Assembly (NCBI GenBank): GCA_003508835.1
Contig: PUFA01000072.1
Span: forward strand, 2,294,001-2,358,000
Length of the DNA: 64,000 nucleotides
Direction of reading: 5' to 3'
DNA from: Eonycteris spelaea
Lineage: Eukaryota; Chordata; Mammalia; Chiroptera; Pteropodidae
Positions within the stretch are counted from its first letter, which is position 1, and each line of letters begins with the position of its first letter. A program made the translations under genes and the position numbers. Below are positions 18,131 through 33,840 of this stretch, in pieces. Below the pieces are notes generated by a model, which saw only the letters and a list, made by a program, of their open reading frames with translations, was not told where the DNA came from and searched no databases.

Positions 18131-18900
18131 TTCCGAGGCATAGATTGCTCCATGGTGTGATCCAGTTGGAGTGGGCCCCTTGACAGAGGCAGAGTGTTGC
18201 CAGGTTGTGAGGCGTACTCTGAACCTCTCCTGGTCGGAACTGAAGGAACAGTTACTGTGGGAGGATGTGTGTGGACCTTGCCATTTGCTGGCTGACCCAC
18301 CCACGTCACCCCTATGAGCCAAGAGCTCAATGTGTTATGTGCGTGTGTGGAATCCGTGCTGCCGTCAGGTGCTCCCATCCATCCGTTGCCACCAGCCATT
18401 GTAAATCTTCTGCAGCCCAGAGCCGGGGAGGTTGGAATGCTGATACTCACTGGCTGCCCAATCTACCAGGAATAGGTCTTCTGCCCTCGGAAGCCGGGGG
18501 AGATGGCAACTCTTACTTGGCTGCCACTGGTTCAGCTCTCCTGCAGTACAGTCTGTGAGGGAAAGGGAGACTGCTCTCTTCACCTGCTGTCCCACTCAGA
18601 CCCTCCCTGCACAGCAGGCGATGGGGACAGGGGACTTGGCACCACCCCGCTGCTGTTAACTACTCAGTACAGGGAGAGGATGAGAGTTCTCATGTTCACC
18701 AGCTGCCGAGACTACCTGGAACAGCTCTCGCACCCCAGGTTGCTGTGGGAGACGGGAACTGTCCCTTGGCTGCTGAGACAGTCCTTCTGTAGACAGGGCT
18801 GTGGGGGATGGGTGCAGTCCCTAGTTTGTGCCTCAGCTTTCCACTCTTCTGTGAGTTTCTGTAGAATCTGAATACAGTAAATGCTTCTCAATTTCTCGTA
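18130..18900 (-). mobile_element. Probable L1 5'-UTR-like segment with ~250-bp modules, antisense
   Basis: GC-richer block directly continuing the antisense L1. A segment starting GGAGATGGCAACTCTTACTT at 18499 recurs as GGAGACGGGAACTGTCCCTT at 18748, 249 bp apart, with a third weaker relative near 18566. That suggests repeated modules as in an L1 promoter region. Open frames occur on both strands but resemble no protein. Confidence 0.4.
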
Positions 18901-20421
18901 AGCTCTTTATGAACCTCCAGAGACTTTGAATGGCTGCCGTCTAATTTCAACCAGCTTATTAGATGCCTGTCTGGGAGAGAGGTTTCCCCAAGCGCCTTAA
19001 CCATTCCAAGTCAGTGTGTTTGATTAGTTTTATGCTGCCTAGACTATAAGGGTGTGAACACAGAGATGAAGGAGAGAAATGGTTATGTGGTGCTCAGTTG
19101 GAGGAACTCTTTGCAGCAGGGATGTCTCCCCAGCTTTCGTCTACCTCCATGTCTAACCAAGTGGGTAAAGACCGCTTTGTCTTATTCCTAATCACAATAG
19201 ACTCAGACCCGCCTTTCTTGTCCTTCCAGTGAGAGCGCCATGTCTTCAGTCCAGTTTGCTCTTCGGAATGCTTAGATGGTCTGATGCACTTGCCGTTGTA
19301 TCGTTACAGCATATTGTTGACTGTAGTCTGAGCCTCTGTCATTCGTTGAATTTGTATCTGGAAGTTCTTGAAAGAAATGAAAACTTAAATTTTATTAAAC
19401 GTATTCAATATTATAAATTTAAATAGATATTAACAAATAGTAAATAAGTGATATATTTAAAAGACATTTAAAAAATTCTCCTTCCTCTCTGGATTCTTGC
19501 CTGACCCTCTGTTGAGCTTGCCTTATTTATATATTTATTAGGAATTTCTTTTCTAAATATACAGTAATCTCTTAGCAGGTGAGGAACTTGTTTTTATTAA
19601 TCATCGTATTTCCCACTGTGCAGAACATTGAAACTGTTTGATCAGTTCATTGAGTTAAAATGGATTGAGCTACACTAACAGCCCAATAAGGTGTCTAAAA
19701 CATTCATTTGGGTAAAATGCGGCGTTACTTATCGCAGGGTTGAAGTGGCTTGGGCGAACTCGTACCACTAGAAGGGCGTGAACTCTGAAAGTCTGTCTTG
19801 CCATCCTGATGTGTCCTCGTTCCAGCAGTGGTTTGATGCCGGCTGTCGGCTGTTCTGCTTAGCTGTTTTAATGGAGGTGGGGGGCAGGGGGTATGGGGCA
19901 GTGCTAGGCCTCGTCCTGCTGAGACTTAACAGTGACACTGACTCTGGGGATCGTCTAGTTCGTTGGTTAACTTCATTGGCCCAGTCTAGAGAGAGTGGAC
20001 TGAGAAATACTGGGAATGTCGGGACTTTCTTTCCTGTTTCCTTGGGTGGGGTTGCCAGTTTAATGGCCCCATCCCTGTCCTCGTTCCTCCACAGGAACTT
20101 GAACCAGTCCTCATTTAAGAATGGACGCTGGGTAAAGGGTGGGGGCCAATTGCCAGTTACATTGTCTCTGATTTTCATGTTTTCACTGGGTACATTATTG
20201 TAGAATTTTACTGTTTTTTACAAGGCAAATAAATTTTTATTCTCACTGTGTTCCAAAAAAATTTTATTCTCCCTGTTCATAACAGCAAAGCATTATTTCC
20301 ATTTCAAGGTAATTTTTAAATGACTTTTGTTAAAATCGAATCCTTTATACATCTATTCCATTACCGTATTCTTTTCTCTAAACACTTGTTTAACTTTAAT
20401 ATGTATGCGTGTGTTCGTTGA

Positions 20422-22623
<2,202 letters not shown>

Positions 22624-22769
22624 TAATTATGTGTTACTGATCTATTTGCATCCTTGTGTGTACATTTATTTATATGACCTCTTAGCTCATTAAAATCAAG
22701 TTAGTCTTACCTGATATGCAGTGGGAAACAAAGATATATTACTTTGAGTCTATTATATACATAATTGTG

Positions 22770-23140
22770 TATTCATTCAGTTATCATTCAGCAGACATTT
22801 CCCGAGTGCCTCCTATGTTCTAAGCACTTTTCAAGCCATTCTAAATATATCAATAAACAAAATGGACAAAAATCCTTGCCTTTGTGAGGCTTACATTTTA
22901 TTGGAGAGGAGAAGACAACTGACAACAAACAAAAAGAATACTATGTAGTGTTTCACGTGTTAAGTTTAATGGAAAAGAAATCGAGCATTAGGGGATTTAG
23001 GAGTGATGGGGTGGGGGTGGGCTGGTTTGTGATTATGCATAGTGTGGTCAGAGTGGACCTCACTGAAAAGCTGACATTGACAGTGAGTTATCTGGGGTAA
23101 AAGTGCTCCATGAAGAAAGAACAGCTAATGCAAGGGTCCT
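22770..23140 (-). mobile_element. L2 3'-part fragment, antisense
   Basis: Plus-strand blocks CGAGTGCCTCCTATGTTCTA, AATCCTTGCCTTTGTGAGGC and GTGGTCAGAGTGGACCTCAC are the reversed form of the L2 tail region as I recall it. Confidence 0.5.
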
Positions 23141-25189
23141 GAGGTGGTTTTGTGTTTGTGTGTATCTTTGATGCAAACTACATTTTATGTCGATACTTCA
23201 TTTTATTTCTTTCATTATTGTTTTGGCTCGTTTTTCATGATTTTTTTCACTCATTTTCTCTCAAGGCTCCTCACTATAAATAATTCTTTATATCTGGTTA
23301 ATCCAGAGGATCTTAAAATTGGGGGTAGGGATTATAAATGGTTGTTACTTGTCTTTGGATAGCATTGTTAGTATTATTTAGATCGTAGTCATAGGAACTA
23401 TTTCTATTAAAACACTGTTAAAATATCAACATAAATCATTTTCTTTACACTTTTGATTTATACCAATTATAGGGATTTTAACTGTATGAAGCCAGTATGT
23501 AAGACTTTGCCTTCGTAGTATTGAAAAACTATGTTAACATTGACAGAAAACCAGTTGAACAGAAATTTGCATTACTCTTTTATGGAAAAGAAAGAAATAT
23601 GCTTGAGATTACTTAAAATTTTCTAAGTATTCTTGTCCCTGTCAAAGTGAGTTCAGAATAATAGAAAGACATGTAGACAGTTCTGAATATGCCTTTTTGA
23701 TGTTTTAGAATTAAAGTGGACAAAACTGTTAGGAATGGCCTTTTTGAACCAAGTTTTCTGTTGCAGTATAGATATGGCAGCATTTTATTATCTGTTTTCC
23801 TGTTTCAGCAGGAAAAAAGTATCCTATGGAGAGAAATACGATTTGGGACCTTTAAGAATAAGCTGCATTTATTAGAGTTTCAGATTCCCAGAGAAGTTAA
23901 TATCCTTTATAGGGGAAGACCATTAAAGGAATCAAACAGATTTTAATTTATGGTTACATTATGAAAAATAACCTTTAAAAAACCTGGAATGGTTTATGAC
24001 TTATTTATGTATAGCTAAACAATTCTGTTGTAAAATATCTTTAATTCCATACTTCAAAAATAGATTTTCATTCATTTTTAGTCACTTATGACAAATATTG
24101 GGGAGGGGAATATATTTCAAGGTGGAAATGAATAGAACTATTAATTTGGCTTCCCTCCTGAGAATTTTACTTTAGTTACTTTACTATTCAGTGAGAGTTT
24201 ATTTGGTTAGAATATTGCTTTGATATTTTACCATTTTGTTTAGCATGCAATAAATATGGAACACATACAGTTTGATTAGAACTTAATAGATTAAAACACA
24301 TGTATAAAATGGGACGAAATGTATTAAAAACTACCCCAACTGTTGGGGGAATAAATAGGTATAACAATAGACTTGAGCCACGTTAGTTTTGGACTCTCCT
24401 TATAAATAAATAACTCCAAACATTTACCAACATGAATATTTAAAAAAAAAAAAAACCATTACCTCTTTCTATAGAGTCATATTTTACTGTGAATTCTATG
24501 AGATCAGTATTTTTCACCCCTTCTCTGACATAAACCGTTAACTTTCTCAAAGCAAATGGATGAAAGATTCTTCCTGAGGCCATGCTGTCAGAATTATCTA
24601 GGGCTAATTTTTAACTTGGAGCCATCTGTACCGGTTGCTTATTTCTTACTACTGAGCTGGGATATGTCAGGGACTGCAAATTAATTTATAAGGTAAGGAA
24701 CAATTTTCAGAGTGGTAAATATGTGTAATAGGGAGAAAAAAGTCGTGTGACACGTAGCTAAATGGGAATGTTATATGTGTTATTTGGACAGTTTAATTAT
24801 GGCTCTAATTCAAAAGCTGATATTTAAGGCATATGGGTATTTATGTTTTAATCTTTCTAAATTCATTAGAAATTAATTTCACAATACAAGTAAACCTGGA
24901 GGATGTAATGTGATTTTTAGGTACTACAATAATGGAGCAAATTTTTTGTAGTTTAAACTAATCAGGCTCCCTGTCCCCCGCCCCATTCAATTATACAGAA
25001 ACCAAATATGGTTATTTCCAAATATTGATCACACAATAATGACTATACTATACCATTTAGAAAGCAACCAGTTATATAACCTTTTTTGTTATAAAATATT
25101 TTTAAATAGAATTTTTTTATTACCCTGAAATGAAGGTAGTGAACTTCCCTCTCCTCCACTCATCAGACCAACAGCTGTAATATAGTAGC

Positions 25190-25415
25190 TGTTGTTTCCT
25201 GACAGCACTCTGTGCCGGGTGTGCCAGGTGCTAGGTTAAGTGTTTTGCACACTTAGCCTGGTTCATCATCCCAACAACCCTGCAGTGTGGGTATTTTATT
25301 TGCATTTTAAATGGGCAGCCTGATTCAGAGAGTTGAAATTACTGCCCATGATCATATAGCTATTAAGTGGTTCACTCAAAAACAGCTGTCACATTGACTT
25401 CAAAACCCAAGCTCT
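25190..25415 (-). mobile_element. MIR SINE, antisense
   Basis: Reversed MIR: GTGTGCCAGGTGCTAGGTTA, CCCAACAACCCTGCAGTGTG, TGCCCATGATCATATAGCTA. Confidence 0.7.
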
Positions 25416-26174
25416 TCTTCCTGGGTTACCTTGTCTTTCCCAGGAAGTGATGAATGTGTGTAGATACGTCTGCACTGCATGGGGAGAGGGAAAGAGGGGA
25501 GTCATACATTCCTCTAAACCAGCATCTTCGGAGAAGGTCTTCCTTTTATCTGAATTTCTTCATAAGCACATTCTCTTTACTCAGTGAGATACAAACACCC
25601 TTCACATGTGTCTTAGAGATGTGTGTGTATGTATCTGTGTACATGTGCTCACATCTCTCTCTCACCTAAAGACATCAAATGATTTTTCAGTGTTTTATCA
25701 GTGATCCTAAAAGCAAGCTTAGCATAAAAACAAAAGCAAATTTGTGTTCATGCAATGATTAAAAGTAAGGTTTTGTCCTTTGAAATACTTATATTGCAAT
25801 AGAAAGATACACTTGGGTTCTCTAACCAACATTACTAGAAAAACTTGTTAACATAATGTGTTAACATTTATAGCGGGGACTGAGAACTGGTGAAGCCTTT
25901 AATAAATAGAGTGGTGAATTCTTATCTTCATTCTGAGTATACTTAAAATTTTCAGGTGATTTTCCAGTTGAGTTCAGAAACGAATGCCTAATAATGCTAT
26001 GTGTGGTATCCCATTAAACATTAGGAAGGTCAAGGACAGCGTGACCAGTCTTTGAAAGAGTCTTCACAAAGAGAGAAAAAGGGAAAAATTTGAACTTTAA
26101 AACATAATTTTTAAAGAAAAAATACATTTCTCTGAGAGTTTAAAAGTGAGAATTAAAAGTCTTTCAATAATAGA

Positions 26175-26365
26175 GTATAATAATAATAATAGTAATTATA
26201 ATAATACTGCTGGTGTCCTCTTTTACACATGAGGAAACTGAGGTACAATGATAGGTTAAGAAATTAACCTGAAGTGACATAGCTCCTGAGTAAATGATGA
26301 GCCACAACTAAAACCCAAGTAGTCTACTTCTTGAATCCATGCTCTGGACCATTTGGCTATCAGTG
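26175..26365 (-). mobile_element. MIR SINE, antisense
   Basis: Reversed MIR with an (ATA)n-like start, then CATGAGGAAACTGAGGTACA, AAATTAACCTGAAGTGACAT and GAATCCATGCTCTGGACCAT. Confidence 0.7.
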
Positions 26366-27865
26366 GAATAATTAAAAGACAAGTGAGATTTAAAATGGAA
26401 ATTTCAAGTTACTTTCAGGACTAGTTTAACTTAATTTATAATAAGTGTTTAGTGTTACTGCTAAAATGGTGTCCTTAGCTCAAGGCTGCTTCTTTGAGAT
26501 CCTTGGGATCTTATAGACAGAGACTGACACCCAGTTGTTAGCTTCTTAAACGTGAGGTTGTTTGAAGGTTCTGCGTAACTCGGTGTTGCTTCCGCTAGGC
26601 AGTTGAGGTCAGTATAGGAACTGGGTACGGTGTTTAAAAGGGTAGCCTGAAAACAGCAAGTTCTAGCACTTTGGCTGTGTAAGCTCGAAATGAAAATGTG
26701 TTATAAAAACTGATATTAAAAACTGAGCTAGAGTAAAAGGCGATCCATTCTCTCCTGTTGTTTAGCTGTGTCTTGAAGTTTAACACAAATACCAAATGCC
26801 ACTCTGTGAAACTGATACTTTTTCGGTTAGACTGAAACACTTTCTTTTGAATATAACAGTTAGAATTGTGTTGATATTCATACAGTTGAATGTTGTGGCT
26901 TTATAAATTAAAACTGTGGCAAAGTTTATGGATTTTAGATCCTAAGCGCTATATTAAAGATAATCCTTAGCTATCAAGACTTGATTCCTTTAGAAGGTCC
27001 TTAAGAATAAAAATAAAGGGCAGCTTTTAGTGTGCATTTTTTAGCAACATACACTTCCTATAACTATCTTGTTAGCCTTTATGTCTAATTGTCAGGAATA
27101 CATAATAATATTTTGTAGCATTTTTACTTTTCCCATTGTTGGCATATAGGCTTGAAATTTTTTCCGGACCCATTTTTTTAAACTTATTTTTAAAAAGTTA
27201 GAAAAGATGGTAGAAAGCATATGTAAGAGAATCATAGTTTGAAATTGAACTGCAGTTTTATGAATATATTAATAACCCAATTCCCATTCATATACTAACT
27301 TTTATAATATAAACCTTTTCATTTATGCTTTTTGAAGCCATCTTGATTTCCTGCTGTCCACCTAAACACAAGGATACCAACTTGGGAAGAATCCATATCA
27401 CATATCTCTTATAGCATAATAAAAACATTGTTTGAACCTCATATTAAAGATAGGTATGCATATTTATAATAGTCATTTAAAAATTTTAAACTCTATATGT
27501 TGTCTTTTGTAATATGTATTTAATATTTTAATATTTGGAAATCAATTTTCAAACCTTTAGGAACAACAGTATACAATGGCAACAAGTTTTAAATGTATTT
27601 TTCTCTTTTAGTATTTATTAATTTGATTAGGAAATGAATAATCAACCTTAAAATTAGCATGCCAGCTTCCTGTATTTTCCATAATTAATTTAACTTTTAA
27701 CAGTCAATTAATGTTATAACTTGTGCTTGTGATAAACATTTGTTAAGTAAGAGAAAAATATAGAAGTAACAAATTATTTCGTAAGAATCTTCATGAGGAG
27801 AGTATCTACTTTGTGGCTCAGCTTTACCAGGCTACTTTGGCTCTATAATTCAGAATAGTTAAATT

Positions 27866-27867
<2 letters not shown>

Positions 27868-27925
<58 letters not shown>
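27868..27925. repeat. (TG)n(GA)n compound microsatellite
   Basis: (TG) run 27868-27889 runs straight into a (GA) run to 27925, followed by TA/TG-rich sequence and a small palindrome around GTGTATATATATACAC (27946-27962). Confidence 0.93.
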
Positions 27926-27929
<4 letters not shown>

Positions 27930-28316
27930 ATGTGTATATGATGTGTATATATATACACACACATATATAAGTATGCCCAGAAGTACAAATCTTTTATAAA
28001 ATGAGCTATCAGTTTTGAAATCCTTACTATATGTAGTTAGCAAAAACCATCATTTTAAGTTAGTGTGAATAGTTGAGCATTGACTGTATTACTTGTGATT
28101 GATCAGCCAAGATTGAGTACCTTGTATGTTTTGCAATATTAGACAGGACTCTAATTTCAGAATCAAACTTCTGAAGTCTTATGATTTAGTGAGGAGATTA
28201 TATCTGAATCATAATCAAGTGAATATTGGACGTAAGGAGTTGTGATGGGGAGGAAACTTGAAATTATGTTTAGTCGCTTTTGTTCATTTTGGTGATCCCA
28301 TCCACTGGAATCGTGA

Positions 28317-28670
<354 letters not shown>

Positions 28671-30194
28671 TAAGGACCTGTCCGGTGTGGACGTGCAGGT
28701 AGGAAGGCAGCATGGTGTTTAGCCATGCTTAATGTCATAACCGCCCTCAGAAAGTTTCCAAGTGCCTGATTTCTTCTGGTGTCCTTTGAGTAATGTAACG
28801 TCCCAGGGCTCTCTGCGGATAGACTTATTTTAGCAAAATGTGAATAAAATGAAGCAGTTTAAAAGACTATGACTGTTATTTAAAAGCGTATTATTATTTA
28901 CAAGGCATAATATTATAAAAACAACATTTGTATAAAGAAAATAGTTCTAATTCTTTGTTGATAACCAGTTCATTTCAAGTGGTATTTGACACAGTGAAAA
29001 AATTTGGCCGACTTCTTGAAGATAACTTTAGTTGATTTTTGACCTATATTTGTTATGTGAGAAGTAGTCCAGTCACAGGGAGTGGAGATGGGAGAGTCAA
29101 AGCCATTTCCACTTTTGAACTGTAGTTATTTTTGGCAAAGACAGCTGGCTTATTTGCTAGAGTGCCTGAAAAAAAGAAATGCTTGCACTTACCATCTAGA
29201 AAAGAAAATTATGAGAATGACACATTTAGTATCTGTTCCAGTGTTTCGGTGTATTTATAGTCCTCAGCATGTTATTAAACTTATCGACATGAGTTAATAG
29301 AGTATGTCAGTTTTGGGCTTCATTGGAAAAATATAGAACCTAATATGTGAGCAATAAAATATCTTGAAAATCTTTTAGCTAAATATGTATTAAGCTGAGA
29401 ATAGAACTATTTTCTCTGTTAATATACTATTGTATAGTCTTAGTTTAATAAAAACGAACCTAATGTGCAATAGTGCTTTAGCAACTTGGAGTTACTAGAT
29501 GAAGCATTTTGCATAAATGTATCTTATAGATTTATAAAGCTTAAACGATTAACGAATAATTATTTATCAAACAGGTAAGTTTCTTCTACGTGCCAGTATT
29601 ACAGTAGGCGTTAGAGCAGCAGAGCTAAGAAATGAGCCTCCAGCCCCTGTGGCAGATGTTGGAGGGGGTGATGGTCAGAGGAAGGAGTGGGTTCAAGGCA
29701 GTTTCTACCACGGAGGTCTTGTCTGGGCGCCCACTGAGTGGTTGGGGATAGTGGAGATTGGGGAGACATGTCAGAAACCAGAACGGAAGCTCCATCCGGG
29801 TGGTGCTTTTTGCCTGTGTTAGTTTCTGCTCTGGCCTCTCTGCCTAGAACTTCTGGCTCATCATATGTGCTTAGAGTATTTTTTAGATGAATGAGTGAAG
29901 CTTAAGAAGGAGCTTAATGTGAAAGCTCTACAGGCTCTTCAGGGAATAGCAAGTAGTTTAGGGCATGAGAGGAGTAGGGACTCCAGGTAGCAACTTTACA
30001 ATTGTATTTTTATTTAGTGTGTTGCAAAATCATTACACTCTTTGTGCTTTCTTGAATACAGTAGAATAATACAGTAAACTCTTCTTATTTAATTGAGCGA
30101 TGTAAACATCAATTAATGTCTATACAGGTGAAGCTAGATTCAAGCTATGGTCCCAAATGTCTTCTGATCCTAAGATAGATCCTGTAGTTTGCTT

Positions 30195-30365
30195 TTTGTT
30201 TTATTTTAAAGGCGAAGAAAATATATGTTGCATCCACTTGCTTTTCCAAAACCATAAACTCCCTGAAGACAAAAATCCTACTCTATATTCTTTTTATGGC
30301 CCCCAGTACCCAGCCCCACTCTTTGTACGTAGCGGGTGCTTAGGAAGTATCTAATGAGTGAATAA
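30195..30365 (+). mobile_element. L2 3' end
   Basis: CATAAACTCCCTGAAGACAA, CCCCCAGTACCCAGCCCCAC and GTAGCGGGTGCTTAGGAAGT match the L2 terminal block ('stretch of X used in many mRNAs ... last-used-date AATGAATGAA'). Confidence 0.6.
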
Positions 30366-30546
30366 TAGTTACGCTGCATCCCGTAGCCTGGCTTTTCTTT
30401 CAATGAGAAGGTTGTGTAATTAAAGGCCAAAGCAGCCATCGCCCCAGTTTTTAAAAACTTTTTAGAGCATCTTCTGCACTGATCCAACAGATATCTGTTA
30501 TTTTTATGTCCCTAACACAGTGGTTTACCAAATGACCTATGTACTT

Positions 30547-30598
30547 AGTTATTTAAAATTATTCTTTACATCACACGTAATAATAATTTTAAATAACT
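30547..30598. repeat. 17-bp perfect inverted repeat, 18-base spacer
   Basis: 30547-30563 is the exact reverse complement of 30582-30598. AT-rich arms. Confidence 0.92.
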
Positions 30599-31969
30599 GA
30601 GGTATTGTGTGCCAAAGGTTATTTTTGCCTCCTTATCTCCCTTCTCTTTCAAATATTTTTAAAATTTCTGTGAAACTGTTTTGAGGTTTGAGTAAGTACA
30701 GGAGTCTTTTTGTTTAACTTTCTATTGTAGAAAATTTTAAATATTTACCCAAGTAGAGAAAATAGTATAATGAATTGCCCATTATCCAGCTTCATTAATC
30801 ATCAGCTTATTCCTGATCTTGTTTCATCTGCAGCCCACTTTCCCGACTGCGCCACCACTGCATACACACTGGAGAATATTGAAAAAGTCCAGATATTTTA
30901 CGTGTTAGAGTCCTTTGATTAAAGGGGGAATTTACTTCATTGATGGAAAAAGATATTTCTGAAAATGTGATGCTAAGCCATTCAGTTCCCCTCAAGTTTC
31001 CTGAATGTTTAGTTTTCAGCACAGTTCTGTGCTTGAGAAATATTAAAAATTAGTACTGTTAATGTTAGATTAAGATTTAAAATCCCAATAAGATTTCATG
31101 CAGGTAAAAGTAAGAGGCTGGATGATGGTTAAAAATGCGCCAGGACCTGCTTCCTCAGGTCTTCGTGTGGCGACAACACTTAACCTCTACGTGTTTAGCA
31201 AATTATTCTGCGCACTGAGATGTCAGCTCCGTGCTGAGGTAGCGAAGGTACAGAGTGTTAGGGGATCCGGGAGTAGGTAGCCCTGGAGCCCTTCATTGCC
31301 CTCCTCTCGCCAGCCGTCGTTTGTAGCAGCGTCTGTCCCGTGGGCTTCTGCAGAATTAGCACATCGGGAATAAGATGCCCATCTTCATCGTGGAAATCCT
31401 GGAGCACGCGCTGAGAGCGATGTGTGTAAGCGTTGCCAAAGAGGAACAGATGCGTTTGCGCACGTTATAAAACTATTCAGAGGTTAGATAATATTCAAAA
31501 ATGGATCCTCTGAAAAGACCAAAGAATTACTTAAAAAATTGTAGTTTGTGAGTTGTTTTCCACCACCTACCTCTAGCTGTTTGTGTTGTCTTGCCATCCA
31601 GACATCTGAAAAGGTGTCAGGCTTGTGTAGCTTACTTAGTGCCTAGCCAGGGCTGGACCTGTGGTGGTTGAATAAATAAATGGAAAATAATTAAAGAATG
31701 GATGAACGAAAAAATAAACACTTGAGTGAATAAATGGTGAGTAAAAAGATAGTCTTTAGAAAATAGGTCTGAACTATATTTGTGTAAAAATCCTGGAATT
31801 AATTAGCATTCCACCAAAGATACACATACGTTCTGAGATTTATTAGCAGAAGTTTGGAATTATCATTATGGAATGACTTTTACATGCATAGTTAGCTCTA
31901 GCTCACTGCCTCATTATTTTTTTTATAAGCCACCAAACACTGTATTTTGTATAGACCAAGTACACTTAC

Positions 31970-32160
31970 GTTCTGCAGATGCAGGCAAAGTTGAAATATA
32001 CTAGAGTTTTTCCTATATCGAACTGTACAGAGTGCCGACTCGTGCTTGTGGATGCGCCAGTCTTTCCACACGATAGGCTCCAGGTTGCGTTTAATGACGT
32101 GGCTCATACAGCGCCCCAGAGTGCTGATGTGTGTCATCTGGCACGCTCCCAGCGTTAGTA
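31970..32160 (-). other. Coding-like island on the minus strand, unassigned
   Basis: The minus strand has one open frame from about 32218 to 31898. Its middle part reads TLGACQMTHISTLGRCMSHV, then IKRNLEPIVWKDWRIHKHES. Third codon positions are rich in G/C in the first 45 codons, unlike the AT-rich surroundings. A consensus donor follows (AAC, then GTAAGT, GT at 31969-31968). No start codon context or acceptor is convincing, because the upstream end runs into the MLT2-like LTR. I do not recognise the protein. It may be a retrocopy fragment, a repeat ORF or chance. Confidence 0.3.
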
Positions 32161-32187
32161 GAGGGTTACCCCAGACTGTGTTCTTCT

Positions 32188-32805
32188 TTGTGGTGGTTTC
32201 TTGTTGCTGCTGTAACAAATTAGCACAAGTTAGTGACTCAAAACCACCGATTCGTTATCTCACGTTTCTTTGGGTCAAATGTCTGGTTGGTTTCTTGCCT
32301 TGAATCTCACCAAGCCAGGGTTAAGGTGTCGGCCAACTGTGCTCTCTCCTGGAGGCTCTGGAAAGAGTCTCCTGAATCATGCAGGTCGTTGGCAGAATCT
32401 AATTCCTTGTGGTTGGAGGACTGAAGTCCCCGTTTCTTTGCTGGCTGTCCGCTGGGAGCCATTCTTAGCTTCTGGAGGCTTCTCTCCAGTTCCTGCCTGT
32501 GGCCCCTGTGCTCAGAGCCATCAGTGGTGCATTGACTCCCTCTCTCCCTTGGAATCTCTGTGACCTTCCCCTTCCACCACAACTCTTACTCCCTCTCGTG
32601 CTGCATCTCTCTGACTCCAGCGGGAGAAATTTAGGACTTACCTGATTAGAGTGAGTCTTCCCAGAGAGTGCAGGATAATCTCCTTATTTTAAGTCCATAA
32701 CTTTAATTATATCTGCGGAGCCCCTTTTGTCTTATCACATGACATATTCAGGGGTTCCAGGGATTAGAGTGTGGACATCTTTGGGGGGGCATTCTGCCTA
32801 CCACA
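32188..32805 (+). mobile_element. MLT2-like ERVL LTR
   Basis: Starts TGTGGTGGTTTCTTGTTGCT, contains GCTGTAACAAATTAGCACAA, GTTGGCAGAATCTAATTCCT and TTTCTTTGCTGGCTGTCCGC, and ends CATTCTGCCTACCACA. These are MLT2-family LTR blocks as I recall them. Solitary LTR; no internal viral genes are seen. Confidence 0.6.
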
Positions 32806-33394
32806 CTGCCAAAACCACCATGTTTTCTTCACATAATACATAGTTGCCCTTGGTTGATGGGTCCTAGAGGCTAAGAAATCTGAACGGTTTGTTCCCCTCT
32901 TGGAACTGTCTCACCTTCGGACTCTGTCATTGCTCTCCTTTCTTCTGTGAGTGTATGTGCCCCTGGCTGCTCTTGTTGTCACTTCTAATTGCTTCTGATC
33001 TTCACATCTACTTCTGCCAACTCTGCTGCCTGCCATTTTCTCATTTTATCCTTTTTTCTGCCTACTTTACTTATTACTTCTTTATTTCAGAAGTTTGTTT
33101 TTTATAGCTAGTGCCAATCACTGTGAATATTCTCTTTCGATTAATGGACCAACTGTGGTTCTTTCTATTTTTTCTCTCACTTTTCAAGAGTTAGAGCTTA
33201 CCTTCTCTTGCTCACCCATCACTTAACCAACTGACCTTTGTGCTGATTTGAATATTTAATGTTGCTGAGAGGGAGGTAACTGAAGCATCATGATACTTTA
33301 GCTCTAGTTAAGAATGAATTTTTCTTCCCACGTAGACATTATCTCCACCTTTAGTTTTCAGATATAATATACAAATAACAGATGTGTGCATGTC

Positions 33395-33840
33395 TAAGGG
33401 TAAGTTGTATAGTGTGCTACTTGTGTTTGTATAATGGCTTTGTATATTACATTTGGCCAATGTCGAGAGAAATTTTTTAAAGTTCGAAATTCAGAACCGT
33501 TGTCTCTTCAAATACTGTTTCTGCCCCCAAGTCATCATTTTTAATGGAAGCCTAGTATACCATTATATGAATCTGCCATTGCTTATTTCATAAATCTTTC
33601 CTTGATGGACGTTGAGGTCGTTAACATTTTATCGCATGTATAAACAATGCTGTGATGAACATCTGTGCACAAATCCATTATTTCATTTGGATACATTTCT
33701 GGAAGTGCAGTCACTGGATTAAAGTGTATGTACATTTTTGATGTTGCCAAATTGCTTTCTAGAATATTTGTACATTCTCTTAAACTATGACAGTGTGTGT
33801 TTTTTCTGTTCTGTCACTTTTACATTTTAAGATGCCATGA
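33395..33840 (-). mobile_element. L1 3'-end fragment, antisense
   Basis: Reversed L1: CTTGATGGACGTTGAGGTCG, ACAATGCTGTGATGAACATC, GGAAGTGCAGTCACTGGATT. Confidence 0.6.

Noticed and set aside
18118..18871. Several overlapping open frames on both strands
   Set aside because: They fall in the GC-rich end of an antisense L1, with no protein resemblance.
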